From IMG/VR virus record IMGVR_UViG_3300028840_002880, positions 1 through 27,318 of that record: 27,318 bases of DNA; one strand, written 5' to 3'. The notes under the pieces are model-generated. The model was not told where the DNA came from. It did not search any database and worked only from the letters and a program-made list of their open reading frames with translations. The position numbers and the translations under genes are program-made. This stretch comes from a virus. Positions 19,124 to 27,318 of the stretch are shown here, one piece after another; within the stretch, counting starts at the first letter, position 1; the number at the start of each line of letters is the position of its first letter.

Positions 19124-20236
19124 CTACTGAAAAACGCCGAGCCCGTTGCATATGATTGCCGACCCTGGCGATCCCTCTATTGCGGTCCAAGTTGCACCGT
19201 CCCAAATCCAGACGTCCGAGGAAACCCCAGAACGCACAAGATTATTTCCGCCAATCACTAGCAGGCCATTCCAAACCGTTAGCGTCGAGGCGACGCCCGC
19301 GGAAAACCCTCCGGCCAGGGCCGACCAGGAGGCGCCATTCCACGCCGCTACTCTGTTGACAGGAGTTCCGCCGATTGCGGTAAACGCGCCCGCCATAATC
19401 AGCAGGCCATTCCAGACAGTGAAAGCATACGCCTGGGATCCCGTTGCCCCTGTCGCTACGCCTCCGGGGTTGATCGTCCATGAAGATCCGTTGTAGAAAG
19501 CGTGAGATCCCGCGACGGGGATGATCGGAACGTTGTCAATTAGAGCGCCGCCCGCCCATACGTCAGTGCCATAGACCTCAAGGGCATAGCAGATTCCGTC
19601 CAATCCCGTGCCGAGATTTCCCCAGGTAGCACCGTTGAAAACGCGAACCGCGTCATTCGTAAACGGAGCCCCTCCAGTCCTTCCGAGATAGATCAGTCCG
19701 CTATTGGGATCGATCTTAGTAGCCCAATTCGACGCCGCGGCGCCTGGGCCTATTCCTAATGCCGTCCACGTAGTGCCGTCGAACGCGGCGCCTCCGTTGT
19801 ATCCTGGAACCGCGTTAATGCTCGTGAACAGACCGCACAAAACAATAGACCCTAGAGAATCCCCGGACGTTACAAAGCTATTGATCGTTGCCGGTTCCGT
19901 CCATGATCCGCCGATCCATTGGGCGAAGTAATCCGCCGGAGCCCCGGATACCTTGCGGAATTGTCCATAGGCGTAATTTTTGCCGGACAGACTTAGGATA
20001 CCGTTCACTTGCGGAGATGTAGTAGCCGTAACTCCAGCGAGTCCTCCGCCCATTTTTGACCAGACCTTACCAGAGCCGGTATAGCGAGAGACGCTCGGAC
20101 CAGGATCTACCGCGTACCCCCCGATATTGATCAAATCCGTTACCGTTAGATCGTCGTCTCTGCCCCGTACACCTAGCGGGCTTTCTATGAAGGCTCCAAG
20201 CGGAGACTGATCGAAGGACCCGAAATTGCTCGCCAT
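19124..20236 (-). CDS. Beta-propeller-like virion protein with WNG..W repeats, 370 aa
   Basis: Repeats of about 45-50 residues contain the pattern N-G-x-x-W followed by a hydrophobic strand and GG: for example AAFDGTTWTALGIG, VFNGATWGNLGTGL, FYNGSSWTINPGG, AWNGASWSALAGGF and IWDGATWTAIEG. This is typical of kelch-like or delta-60 propellers. The N-terminus holds two SPLG motifs (QSPLGAFIESPLGVRG) known from phage tail proteins, perhaps a docking peptide. It is a likely adhesin or tail decoration. ATG 20236 lies 4 bases after the upstream stop; the open frame up to 20362 is a shadow. Confidence 0.7.
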   Translation of the reverse strand: MASNFGSFDQSPLGAFIESPLGVRGRDDDLTVTDLINIGGYAVDPGPSVSRYTGSGKVWSKMGGGLAGVTATTSPQVNGILSLSGKNYAYGQFRKVSGAPADYFAQWIGGSWTEPATINSFVTSGDSLGSIVLCGLFTSINAVPGYNGGAAFDGTTWTALGIGPGAAASNWATKIDPNSGLIYLGRTGGAPFTNDAVRVFNGATWGNLGTGLDGICYALEVYGTDVWAGGALIDNVPIIPVAGSHAFYNGSSWTINPGGVATGATGSQAYAFTVWNGLLIMAGAFTAIGGTPVNRVAAWNGASWSALAGGFSAGVASTLTVWNGLLVIGGNNLVRSGVSSDVWIWDGATWTAIEGSPGSAIICNGLGVFQ

Positions 20237-20240
20237 AGGA

Positions 20241-20786
20241 TCAGGTCCCGTATTCGTGCGCCCAGGCGCGTCCGTCGCGGTTGTCGTCCAACCACTCGAC
20301 CGTCTCGTCTCCGGCCTGGACTCCGGTTCCTCCGGTCGGCGCATAGGTTGCCCAGATTTCATCCCCGGCGACGTATGGATCCACTACGACCTGATCCTCT
20401 GTATCGCCTAGACTGGACGCGGTACGCGATACGTCGGATGTATAGTTGTAGGTGATTCCGTTACGGCTCTTGCCGTCGAACGGATTCCGTCGCAGGATGT
20501 AATTCTTTGCGACGAATACCGTCGGTCCTGTCGGCTCCGTGCCGTCGAATGGCTCGCAGACCAGATAGTCCCCGGCAACGCTAACGAGACGGAAACGCGC
20601 AACGTCTCCGGCCCGGATCGTAATCGGTCCGTCCGCGTCCAAGCCGATCTGCTTGGGAGGACGAACTCCGCGCGTGATTGCCTCAACCGCGCGATTCGTT
20701 TCGTTTAACGGACGATGATCTACCGGCTCCCGTGACCTCCATCGTTTGAGGTTAGGAGTTTTGGATTTCCCCGTAACCTCTGCCAT
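20241..20786 (-). CDS. Tail-region structural protein, unrecognised, 181 aa
   Basis: A basic N-terminus with KRWRSREPVDHRPLNETNRA precedes a beta domain (ITIRAGDVARFRLVSVAGDY). The C-terminal part has DEIWATYAPTGGTG. The N-terminal helix and position between a possible distal-tail protein and fibres suggest a baseplate or fibre-adaptor component; I recall similar proteins in other phages but no function. ATG 20786 overlaps the upstream stop as TAATG. Confidence 0.55.
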   Translation of the reverse strand: MAEVTGKSKTPNLKRWRSREPVDHRPLNETNRAVEAITRGVRPPKQIGLDADGPITIRAGDVARFRLVSVAGDYLVCEPFDGTEPTGPTVFVAKNYILRRNPFDGKSRNGITYNYTSDVSRTASSLGDTEDQVVVDPYVAGDEIWATYAPTGGTGVQAGDETVEWLDDNRDGRAWAHEYGT

Positions 20787-21604
20787 TAGGGAAGTCCCAA
20801 GAGGAGGGCGTTAAAATCTGCTTCCTGGTAGTAGGGAACGAGGAGGATGCCGTTTCCAATCGTCGCCCCGCGGACCGCGCGGCCCGTCGCCGGATTGGTA
20901 AAAACCGCGGTAGCGTCCCAGGTACGAATGAGGGATCCGCCTTGTTCTAGGCGACGCTCGTCGGCGAGTTGAAACTCATAGGAGACTTTCCAACCGTCCC
21001 CGGCAAAATCGCTAGAGATATCCGTACAGAGCCAGGACCGCGGGGGATCGCCTAACCAAGTTTGAGAGTTTACCTTTCCCTTATTCTGACGATTCTTCAA
21101 ATAGGAGTTAGTCGTCTCTTTGCGCGAGAATCTGAGACGCGTAACGGGGACCTGAACCTCCAGGGCTACAGTCTGAGGCTCAAAGTCCTTTGTGATGTAG
21201 TTACCTTCCGCGTCCAGGGCTTGCCCGCTATACTCGACCTCGATCAATTTGCCGTCCCGGTCGAAATTCGTCGTTACCGTCTCGATCGTCGTAGAAATCG
21301 AGATCTCCGGAGGCTCCGTATCGTCCGGTTCCTTCTCGTCCCAATCGAGGGGCTTATAGTGCGCCTCAATTCGGAACGTCTTTGGATCTATTGGCGCGAC
21401 CGAATGCGACTTTACGAAAATGTCTGGCTTTCCCGGATGCGCCTCGCCCAGTTGCGGGACGCCTGGGGCGAGGATCGCGTTAATCATTTTCGTTTTTGCG
21501 TCGCCGGTAACGTTCTCGACAATGAAAACCCGAACCGTTTCGACTCCGTCCGCGGAGTTTGAAAGGCTCGCACCGTCTAGGATTTCTGGGCGTACTGTTG
21601 CCAT
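20786..21604 (-). CDS. Protein in the distal-tail position after the tape measure, 272 aa
   Basis: The sequence is beta-rich, starting MATVRPEILDGASLSNSADG, with a central EISISTTIETVTTNFDRDG and ending in a strand-rich section (GNGILLVPYYQEADF). In siphoviruses the gene directly after the tape measure usually encodes the distal tail (Dit) or tail-tip hub protein, so that is the best guess from context. I do not recognise the family. ATG 21604 follows the upstream TAA by one base. Confidence 0.55.
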   Translation of the reverse strand: MATVRPEILDGASLSNSADGVETVRVFIVENVTGDAKTKMINAILAPGVPQLGEAHPGKPDIFVKSHSVAPIDPKTFRIEAHYKPLDWDEKEPDDTEPPEISISTTIETVTTNFDRDGKLIEVEYSGQALDAEGNYITKDFEPQTVALEVQVPVTRLRFSRKETTNSYLKNRQNKGKVNSQTWLGDPPRSWLCTDISSDFAGDGWKVSYEFQLADERRLEQGGSLIRTWDATAVFTNPATGRAVRGATIGNGILLVPYYQEADFNALLLGLP

Positions 21605-21605
21605 T

Positions 21606-23015
21606 TTACACCGTTACCGCTACCGGCTGTTTGTCCCTGATTTGACGGAGCAGGGAGTTAGTGGTTTTCAATTGCGGATCCTCTACCTTGCGTTCGTTCA
21701 TTTTGAGAGGACCGACTCGGAGGGCGACGCGTCCGAGGTTTACGTCCTTGCCGAACGTGGAAATAGCTTTTAGAAAGGCTTTCCCTGCCTTTCCCCCCGC
21801 GGCCTCCATACGCTTCCGGACCTCCTCGATCGAAAAAGGATCTTTCACCTTTTTGAGTTCGACTGTTTTCTTCGCGGCCTCCTCCGCGGCGTCGAGGATT
21901 TTCTCCGCCTGGAAGGTAATCCGTTTTTCGTGATAGTTCTCGGCGAATCTATCGAATGCCTCGCGCGCGTCCTCAAGGCTTCCCTTACCGGCTTCCCAGA
22001 AACCTTCCGCATAGTCGCCCATGCGAAAATTGAGTTTCTCGATTTTCTTTCCGATAATGGGAAGTTTTTCGAGGCCCTTCAGCAGGGTATCGATAGCGAT
22101 AGACCAAGTCTTTAGCAAGCCCCCGAGTGCCTTTTGGATAGCCCCGACAACGGTAAGAAAGACCCCCTTAGAGAGTTCAAACCAGTCCATGAGTTTCCCA
22201 ACCCATTGAATAACGTATTGGACCCCCTTTCCGACTTGCTTAAAAGACAGGGCTCCGCTCTTTCCTAGTTCTACCATTTTGTCGGAAGCAAAATCGATAT
22301 AAGGCGCGACTGCTACCGCGATTTTGTTCGCGAATCCTTGGGCCTGGAGTGTTAGGCGACCTATCGAGTCGTTTGCCTCTTCGACCTTTGCCGCGCTTAT
22401 CCTGTCAAACGTAATACCCAGGGCCTCGGCCTCCGTCTGTACATTTCGGAGACCGTCCTCGCCCATAAGGAGGAAATTCATCAGGTCCTGGCCCTGGCGT
22501 CCGAACAGGGCAAACGCTACGCCCGCGCGATCCGCGGCGCTCGGGAGTTTGCTAATCGCCCCGGCTATCTTGCGCATTGCCTCCGCCGCGGGGATTTGGG
22601 AAAGATCCTCTGCCTTAAGCCCCAGGGCGTCCAGCCCCTTAACCCCCTCGCCATAGCCGAGATTGGCCTCGCCGATCCGACGGATCAGTCGTTGAAATCC
22701 CTTGGTGAGAACCTCGTTACTCGTCCCGCTCAGTCGCGCGGCCTCTTGGAAGCCGATCAGGTCCTCGGTAGAGATACCGAGTTCGTCCGATAGCTTTCCG
22801 ATCTGATCTATCGCCTTGAGGCTTTGACGCGTCATAAGGGCGAGCCCGCCCGCGGCGCCCGCAACCAGGGCGGTCCCGAACTTGAGTACCGACGTATTCG
22901 CGAAAGGGATATCCTTGGCGAATCGACGGAGAGATCTACGGGACTTCTTGAGACCCTTTTCGAATTTCTTCCCGTCGAGCCCAAGGGCTACCGCCAGACT
23001 GCCGATAATAGCCAT
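21606..23015 (-). CDS. Tail tape measure protein, 469 aa
   Basis: A mostly helical protein with the N-terminal pattern of tape measures (SLAVALGLDGKKFEKGLKKS), hydrophobic stretch LKFGTALVAGAAGGLALM at about 45-62, and then QIGKLSDELGISTEDLIGFQ, GLDALGLKAEDL and FALFGRQGQDLM. A C-terminal membrane-active region (WSIAIDTLLKGL) follows. Tape measures set tail length; at 469 residues this is short, so the tail should be short for a siphovirus. It follows the G/GT chaperone genes in the usual order. ATG 23015 has AAAGGTAAG upstream. Confidence 0.85.
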   Translation of the reverse strand: MAIIGSLAVALGLDGKKFEKGLKKSRRSLRRFAKDIPFANTSVLKFGTALVAGAAGGLALMTRQSLKAIDQIGKLSDELGISTEDLIGFQEAARLSGTSNEVLTKGFQRLIRRIGEANLGYGEGVKGLDALGLKAEDLSQIPAAEAMRKIAGAISKLPSAADRAGVAFALFGRQGQDLMNFLLMGEDGLRNVQTEAEALGITFDRISAAKVEEANDSIGRLTLQAQGFANKIAVAVAPYIDFASDKMVELGKSGALSFKQVGKGVQYVIQWVGKLMDWFELSKGVFLTVVGAIQKALGGLLKTWSIAIDTLLKGLEKLPIIGKKIEKLNFRMGDYAEGFWEAGKGSLEDAREAFDRFAENYHEKRITFQAEKILDAAEEAAKKTVELKKVKDPFSIEEVRKRMEAAGGKAGKAFLKAISTFGKDVNLGRVALRVGPLKMNERKVEDPQLKTTNSLLRQIRDKQPVAVTV

Positions 23016-23020
23016 TCGCT

Positions 23021-23817
23021 CTACTTACCTTTCGCCTTGTTTCCGGTTCCGAAGAGGGCGTGCAACGTGGACGCGATCTGTCCGGCACTCATACGATGGA
23101 CCTCCTCCGTTCCTGTCTCCGTGGAGTCGAAATCGAAAAGGAACTCCTCCAGTTTGTAACGCTTTCCCGTGTTGGTCTCCGCTATCACTTGACAGATACG
23201 CGCCATTCTCAGGTCTGCGCGTTCCTCTCCCAGGGGTTCGATCCGAAAGTATTGCATCCATCCGAACAGTTCCGACGCGGAAACCTCGTCGCGTATCTCC
23301 TCGACAGTCTTTCCCAAATGCGACGCCAGACGGTACAGGGCGAGCGTTATCGGGCGTCGCTCTAGTCGTTTCCCTCCGGCCCTCCGTTGACCCCCTCTTT
23401 TGATTCCGCGCGCTCCTGGAGCGTTTTGGACGTCCCAGGCGTGTCTCGGTCGTCCCCGGTAACGTCGGGAGTCAGTTCGATATTATTCAGTTCCGCGCCC
23501 CTGTCTACGACAGTCCGCATAATCTCCGCGGCCTTGTCCTTGAGTTTCTCCAAGTCGGCGCCGGTAAAAAGAGGCTCGCCTTGCTCGTCGCAAGCCATTT
23601 GGGCGAACATAAGCGCGAGACCGTCCAGAGGACCGAGATCCGTATCAGGGTCGCGGATCTGGCGAGCGAACTCGTCCCATTGCTCTATCTGGCGAGAGGA
23701 GAGGCGCCGGAGTAGGACGGTTCCGCCCCACTCCGGGACCTCGATCTCGCCGACAATCCGATCGTTCGCGCGGAGAATATCCGCGCCGGAAAGCACTCGT
23801 CTACGTTCCTCGCTCAA
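23021..23817 (-). CDS. Tail assembly chaperone GT, -1 frameshift product, about 265 aa
   Basis: Joined from the G frame (23817 to 23368) and the -1 frame (to 23021) at GGGAAAC. The T part reads RPITLALYRLASHLGKTVEE, then SELFGWMQYFRIEPLGEERA, a clear lambda gpT / DUF4035-type pattern. The open T frame extends upstream past the TTG at 23317 into the slip site without stops, which shows that it needs no own start. As in lambda, GT should bridge the tape measure and tail tube. Confidence 0.8.
23362..23817 (-). CDS. Tail assembly chaperone G, 151 aa
   Basis: A helical acidic protein (IVGEIEVPEWGGTVLLRRLS, then LALMFAQMACDEQGEPLFTG) of the type expressed between tail tube and tape measure. I start at TTG 23817 because AAAGGAGGATGGGACC precedes it, and the same 18-base sequence precedes the TTG start at 25594. 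A GTG at 23850 would include the ribosome site in the gene. The stop comes right after the slippery site. Confidence 0.75.
   Translation of the reverse strand: MSEERRRVLSGADILRANDRIVGEIEVPEWGGTVLLRRLSSRQIEQWDEFARQIRDPDTDLGPLDGLALMFAQMACDEQGEPLFTGADLEKLKDKAAEIMRTVVDRGAELNNIELTPDVTGDDRDTPGTSKTLQERAESKEGVNGGPEGND
23368..23374 (-). promoter_or_regulatory. Slippery heptamer GGGAAAC for -1 ribosomal frameshifting
   Basis: On the minus strand the G frame reads gaG-GGA-AAC-gac-tag, a perfect X-XXY-YYZ site. Lambda uses the related GGGAAAG at the same point of its G/T genes. After the slip the codons are cga cta gag and lead into the T region. Confidence 0.8.
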
Positions 23818-23859
23818 GGTCCCATCCTCCTTTGAGCTAATGCGGGCCACTAGCCCTGG

Positions 23860-24306
23860 TTACGCCGCGGGGACAAACTGACAGGGTCCAGCAACCTTCA
23901 CCGTCATATCGGCAGTGATAACCGCGGCACCCTCAATCGAGGGAGTGTATCCGGTACAGAAACCGGGAAATTCCCAGTAGGCCGCGGTCGAATCGCCATC
24001 GGCCAGGGGCAACGTGATCCGGACCGTTTCGGACGGTTGGTTAATCGGAGGCCATTGGGTTTTGTCGGCCTGCCCAGTATGAACGTGGACGCCGAGGGAA
24101 ACCTCGCCCCCGTCGATAAGACGCGAGGCAATGAACTCCATATTGTTGCCCTCGTCCGCGTCCGGATCGGCAGTCCCGAGATGGGTTACGTCGATCGGAT
24201 CGCGGGCGAAACTCGGCCCGCCGATAGTGAGGATCTCGGCGTCGAATCCCGAAGTAGGGAAAGAGATCGTGGTTCCCTGCCCAACATCGTGCGAAAGTCC
24301 AGCCAT
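23860..24306 (-). CDS. Major tail tube protein, 148 aa
   Basis: Starts MAGLSHDVGQGTTISFPTSG and shows the tail tube pattern: DPIDVTHLGTADPDADE, a GGEVSLGVHV strand, and the ending EFPGFCTGYTPSIEGAAVIT. It should polymerise into the tube through which DNA passes. It lies between neck and chaperone genes as expected. Its start (24306) has AGGAGG 7 bases upstream, one of the strongest ribosome sites in the window, fitting high expression. Confidence 0.8.
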   Translation of the reverse strand: MAGLSHDVGQGTTISFPTSGFDAEILTIGGPSFARDPIDVTHLGTADPDADEGNNMEFIASRLIDGGEVSLGVHVHTGQADKTQWPPINQPSETVRITLPLADGDSTAAYWEFPGFCTGYTPSIEGAAVITADMTVKVAGPCQFVPAA

Positions 24307-24317
24307 TTCAAAGCCTC

Positions 24318-24740
24318 CTAGTTAGGATCTGCAAGGGTTCTATGCAACCAAACATCAAACGTCACGATACAACGGTAAATGATCTTCTGGGATGCGTCGT
24401 TAGGTTCGTCGGTTACGTTCTGCTCGTTCTCAAGGAAGAACCTAACCGAACTCGATCCCATCGTCCCGTTATATCCGTCTAACGCCAATCGCAACGCTTC
24501 GAAGATCGCCTCTCGACCGTCCGGCGTTAGCGAATAGATATCGAATTGATACCTTTGATCGACCAGAGTCGTAGACCCGTCCAAATGGTGAGGAGTCTCG
24601 CCCCCGATCTTGAGATAGGTAACATATGGAGGATTGAGGACCTGAGTCGGAGCGATATCCGTGAATAACCGATCCCCTATCAAAGAGGTTAGGCCCGAGA
24701 TCCCTTGTAGGTACTGGTAGAGATCGACCTCGAAACTCAT
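24318..24740 (-). CDS. DUF3168-type tail completion / neck protein, 140 aa
   Basis: The sequence matches the DUF3168 pattern: N-terminal helix LYQYLQGISGLTSLIGDRLF, then PPYVTYLKIGG, HHLDGSTTLVDQRYQFDIYS, a long helix REAIFEALRLALDGY and a final strand. These proteins cap the tail end at the head-tail junction. The gene overlaps the gp10-like gene by ATGA. Confidence 0.8.
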   Translation of the reverse strand: MSFEVDLYQYLQGISGLTSLIGDRLFTDIAPTQVLNPPYVTYLKIGGETPHHLDGSTTLVDQRYQFDIYSLTPDGREAIFEALRLALDGYNGTMGSSSVRFFLENEQNVTDEPNDASQKIIYRCIVTFDVWLHRTLADPN

Positions 24741-25246
24741 GCCGCTTTCACCTTACCCTTAACCGCGACCTCCTGTTGCGACCTGAGAATCGATACAAAG
24801 AGCCGGATTGTCGTCCAAAGGACCCGCTTCATAATCCCGAGGGCGCGATACTTGTTATCGTAGAGCGCCGGACGCAAATACGGTTTAGGTTCGACGCGAC
24901 CGAAAGGGCCTTTTCCGAACAACATTTTAGGATGCCCTAATTCCACGTGGGCAGGATAGTACCATTTCGAGGATCCGCTGATTCCCATTTTTGCCCGCGT
25001 CCCTGTTTGCACCATTGCGCCCGCGAATGTCTTTCGACCGACCGGACGAATTCGGATATTCTGCTCCAGGCGCCCAGACAGTTTCGGCGCGTTGTCTCGT
25101 GCCGCGTCCAATACGGGTTGAGCCGCGGCGACCGCGGCCTCTTTCATTAGCTTTGTTGTCGTCTCTATACCGAGACGCGTCAAAGCCTTTTCGAGTTCCT
25201 TGTCGCCGAAGAGGGCCATTCCAAACCTTACCGAGGAGCCCGCCAT
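24737..25246 (-). CDS. HK97 gp10-like head-tail joining protein, 169 aa
   Basis: Contains the family signs: helix AAQPVLDAARDNAPKLSGRL, strand with ENIRIRP-like order, YYPAHVELGHPK and KPYLRPAL. Members help join head and tail. The C-terminal extension after KPYLRPAL, with a hydrophobic WTTIRLFVSIL, is longer than in typical members. ATG 25246 follows the upstream stop by 9 bases; ATG 25219 is possible. Confidence 0.8.
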   Translation of the reverse strand: MAGSSVRFGMALFGDKELEKALTRLGIETTTKLMKEAAVAAAQPVLDAARDNAPKLSGRLEQNIRIRPVGRKTFAGAMVQTGTRAKMGISGSSKWYYPAHVELGHPKMLFGKGPFGRVEPKPYLRPALYDNKYRALGIMKRVLWTTIRLFVSILRSQQEVAVKGKVKAA

Positions 25247-25255
25247 AGGTCTACC

Positions 25256-25594
25256 CTACTTGATCTCTCGCAATGCCGCGACTACTTGACCCTGTACGAC
25301 GACCGCGTAACCCGCGGGGTTCTCCTCTACGGTCTGGCGCAGGGTCTTAAATTCGGCGTCCTCCAATTCACCAGAGAAGTCCGGCGAATTGATCTTCTGA
25401 CCGACGCGCCAGATCTGCTCCGCGGCGTCCGCGTTCTTGGGTTTGGTTGCGATCAAATGCGAGGTAACGATATGCGCGATTGTCGCCGGTTGCCCGTCGG
25501 CCTTGTCACGCGATCCGCAGAAGGGGCATTGCCCTCGTTGGATTTCGTTACCCTCCAGGTCCACAAGGACCCCCGCCATATTCACTTGCTTCAA
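25256..25594 (-). CDS. Small conserved-type protein in the connector region with CxxC, 112 aa
   Basis: After GVLVDLEGNEIQ comes CPFCGSRDK, then TIAHIVTSHLIATKP, and an alpha-rich end with DFSGELEDAEFKTLRQTVEE and VVVQGQVVAALREI. I recall a similar small phage protein family without the zinc knuckle, so the CPFC loop may be an insertion. The start is TTG 25594, with GGAGG 8 bases before it; an ATG lies at 25579. The function is unknown. Confidence 0.6.
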   Translation of the reverse strand: MKQVNMAGVLVDLEGNEIQRGQCPFCGSRDKADGQPATIAHIVTSHLIATKPKNADAAEQIWRVGQKINSPDFSGELEDAEFKTLRQTVEENPAGYAVVVQGQVVAALREIK

Positions 25595-25642
25595 GGTCCC
25601 ATCCTCCTCTGAAGCGTTAAGAGAACAAAGAGACTGCGCACC

Positions 25643-27318
25643 TTACGCGCCTCCGCCAATCTGGACGATCGAAAGGGTTACATTCTCAATTACCACGTTA
25701 TTCGTGTTCGTATTGTTCCAGACCCATAGCTCCAGGGTATCCGCGGCGTCCGCGTCGATAATGCCTGAAAGGCTCGCGCTACCGATATCGGCGCCGCCCC
25801 CGGCAAGATTCCTTTCAGCAGTAACGTTGGAATAACGAGTAGCCCCGTTGTTTTTGAACAAACCAAACCCAACGGAATACGCGGTTCCTCCGACCGACGA
25901 GAACGAGACCGAGACGGTCACGAGGTATTGCCCCGCCTTGTCTATTGTTATGTGATCGTTCGTATGGTCAGGGGTTGCCTGATTGGATTCCCCATCCGTC
26001 GCGAAAGACGTTACTTGTACCTTGTTCGCGATCCCGGTTCCTGTGATCGTGATGGTATCGGTAACGTCCGCGGCGTAGATCTCGGCAAACGGCAGGCCAG
26101 AGCCGGAGCCAACGAAAAGAAGATCATCCTCCAGGCGAGTCGCCCCACCTACTGCCAGGGCGTAACCAGAAACGGGAGCCGCGTCGATACCGATTCGCGT
26201 CTCGTCTATCTCGCCCGCTATTCTCATGCGGTTGACAATCGTGGAGCTATCGGCTTGCGCGGTCCTGATTTCCAATTCAGAACTGGAGTCAAGCCAACGT
26301 GCTTCCGCCTTGAGATCGTTCGGTCCGCCCGTTTCCGTTCGCCATTGCATGAGGGCGGACGTTGTACCGTTTACCGAGATTCTGGACGTCGCCGACGCGC
26401 CCGTAGAGTCGAGCCAGAATTTTTCCCCGCTTTGGTGATAGAACTCTAATTCCGATCCGCCAGTCGTCGCGGTTATGTAGGTGTCCGGTGTCCCGGCGTC
26501 CCCGTCAAAGTAGAGTTTGTGCCCCTCCTCCAGATAGACGTCTCCGTCGATCGACAGACGACGCCCAGAGGCAGGCGCGGTCCCAAGTCCGGTCCAGGTA
26601 TCTACCTGGGCGGTATCGTAGGCATGGAGGGCGACATTAAGCGTCAGTTGAGAGGCGCTCGCTTGCCATGCCTGCCCCCCGGCAGGGTGGCAAAAGATAT
26701 TGAGATCGTCCGCGTTGAAATAGCAGGTACTTCCCTGGTCTTTGTTCAGAACGACCGCGCCGGATGTATCGATCGACAGACTCCCGGCGAGATAGAGATC
26801 TCCGTCGATCTCGACCTCCGTCGCGTCCTGGGCTCCCTTGATCGTTACCCTTGTCGTCGCGCTATTTCCCGAGTCCGTCGTCGCTAGAATGAGATCCGTT
26901 CCCGCCTCGTCTGTCTGGACCGTAAACGTCCCTGCCCCCTCCCAGGTAACGTCCGCGTTTGGATCCGTCGCGTCATCCTCACTACGGAGGCGGAGACCGC
27001 GGGCGAAATTCTCGCCGGAATAGAGAAACAGGGCCGCGCCTCTCGTCCTGCTCGTAAAGTTCGGCGTCGCCATGATATAGACGGGGATCCCGGCGCTATT
27101 CCCGTCGTTTGTAATGACCAGACCGCCCCCGCCAGGGACGTAACAATCTATGAGAGCGTGCCCGCCAGGAAATGCCGGAGAATGGTCCGTATTGTCGCCG
27201 ATACGGATCCCGCCGTTTACGTCCAGGGCGACGAAATTCGTTTCGTCCGGCGTCCGGCCTATCCCGGCGACGGCATCGTCCCGGACTTGAAATAGGACGT
27301 CATCGTCGGAGTTCTCGA
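25643..27318 (-). CDS. Fibre or head-decoration protein with C1q/TNF-like C-terminal domain, partial (start beyond window)
   Basis: The frame is open to the window edge: upstream of the ATG at 27073 another 81 codons (starting ENSDDDVLF) carry no stop and no ATG, GTG or TTG, and no ribosome site precedes 27073. The 557 residues seen contain repeated short beta motifs (DGDLYLAGSLSID, DGDVYLEEGHKLYFDGD). The last 130 residues (HITIDKAGQYLVTVSVSF to the end) resemble a C1q/TNF jelly roll that forms trimers. Its place just upstream of the connector genes suggests a head fibre or decoration, perhaps a host-binding one. Confidence 0.7.
   Translation of the reverse strand, partial: ENSDDDVLFQVRDDAVAGIGRTPDETNFVALDVNGGIRIGDNTDHSPAFPGGHALIDCYVPGGGGLVITNDGNSAGIPVYIMATPNFTSRTRGAALFLYSGENFARGLRLRSEDDATDPNADVTWEGAGTFTVQTDEAGTDLILATTDSGNSATTRVTIKGAQDATEVEIDGDLYLAGSLSIDTSGAVVLNKDQGSTCYFNADDLNIFCHPAGGQAWQASASQLTLNVALHAYDTAQVDTWTGLGTAPASGRRLSIDGDVYLEEGHKLYFDGDAGTPDTYITATTGGSELEFYHQSGEKFWLDSTGASATSRISVNGTTSALMQWRTETGGPNDLKAEARWLDSSSELEIRTAQADSSTIVNRMRIAGEIDETRIGIDAAPVSGYALAVGGATRLEDDLLFVGSGSGLPFAEIYAADVTDTITITGTGIANKVQVTSFATDGESNQATPDHTNDHITIDKAGQYLVTVSVSFSSVGGTAYSVGFGLFKNNGATRYSNVTAERNLAGGGADIGSASLSGIIDADAADTLELWVWNNTNTNNVVIENVTLSIVQIGGGA

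Overview
The window is part of the genome of a tailed double-stranded DNA phage or prophage. The morphology is probably siphovirus-like: there is a tail-tube protein, a G/GT-type frameshifted tail chaperone and a short tape measure, but no recognised sheath. Every gene I can support is on the minus strand, so transcription runs from high to low coordinates. Genes are packed tightly, and most junctions are ATGA, TGATG, TAATG or TAGTG overlaps. The sequence is GC-rich by eye. Two sigma70-like -35 boxes (TTGACA), a lipoprotein-plus-holin cassette and a 3D-domain wall enzyme fit a diderm bacterial host, but the sequence does not identify the host. Terminase, portal, protease and major capsid genes are absent and presumably lie beyond both window edges.

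Layout in transcription order. (1) 27318-23860: the end of a fibre or decoration protein with a C1q/TNF-like C-terminus (the gene runs off the window), a small gene with a TTG start, an HK97 gp10-like protein, a DUF3168-like protein and the tail tube protein. (2) 23817-17841: tail chaperone G and its -1 frameshift product GT (slippery GGGAAAC), tape measure, two unrecognised tail-tip-region proteins, a beta-propeller protein and a fibre-like protein. (3) 17822-16875: a lysis-like cassette of small membrane proteins and a lipoprotein that starts inside another gene. (4) 16878-16738: a promoter, hairpins and a terminator, possibly a roughly 105-nt RNA. (5) 16725-12484: a membrane protein, a putative annealing protein with a Cas4-like Fe-S nuclease, zinc-ribbon proteins, a small gene carrying an apparent -1 frameshift, a winged-helix regulator and a PD-(D/E)XK-like nuclease. 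(6) 12484-9265: an accessory block with paralogous small genes, a tRNA-like element, a stand-alone receiver domain, a HicB-like protein and a protein containing sixteen 9-bp repeats. (7) 9253-2569: a replication initiator or loader-like protein, a 3D-domain protein, DnaJ-type zinc-finger and ribbon-helix-helix proteins, and many small genes. (8) 2549-2478: an intrinsic terminator followed by a strong promoter. (9) 2452-281: two paralogous virion-like proteins, one with a LamG-like domain, and an HNH endonuclease next to the presumed packaging genes.

The most unusual signals are these. GAAAGGGC occurs at a nearly fixed 5-nt distance before seven non-structural start codons. A hairpin is repeated directly in front of two of those sites, once at a promoter. 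There is a promoter-hairpin-terminator unit at 16.8 kb, two -1 frame changes at T-runs in neighbouring genes, a receiver domain without a kinase, and a tRNA-like element with perfect acceptor and T arms but no normal D arm.
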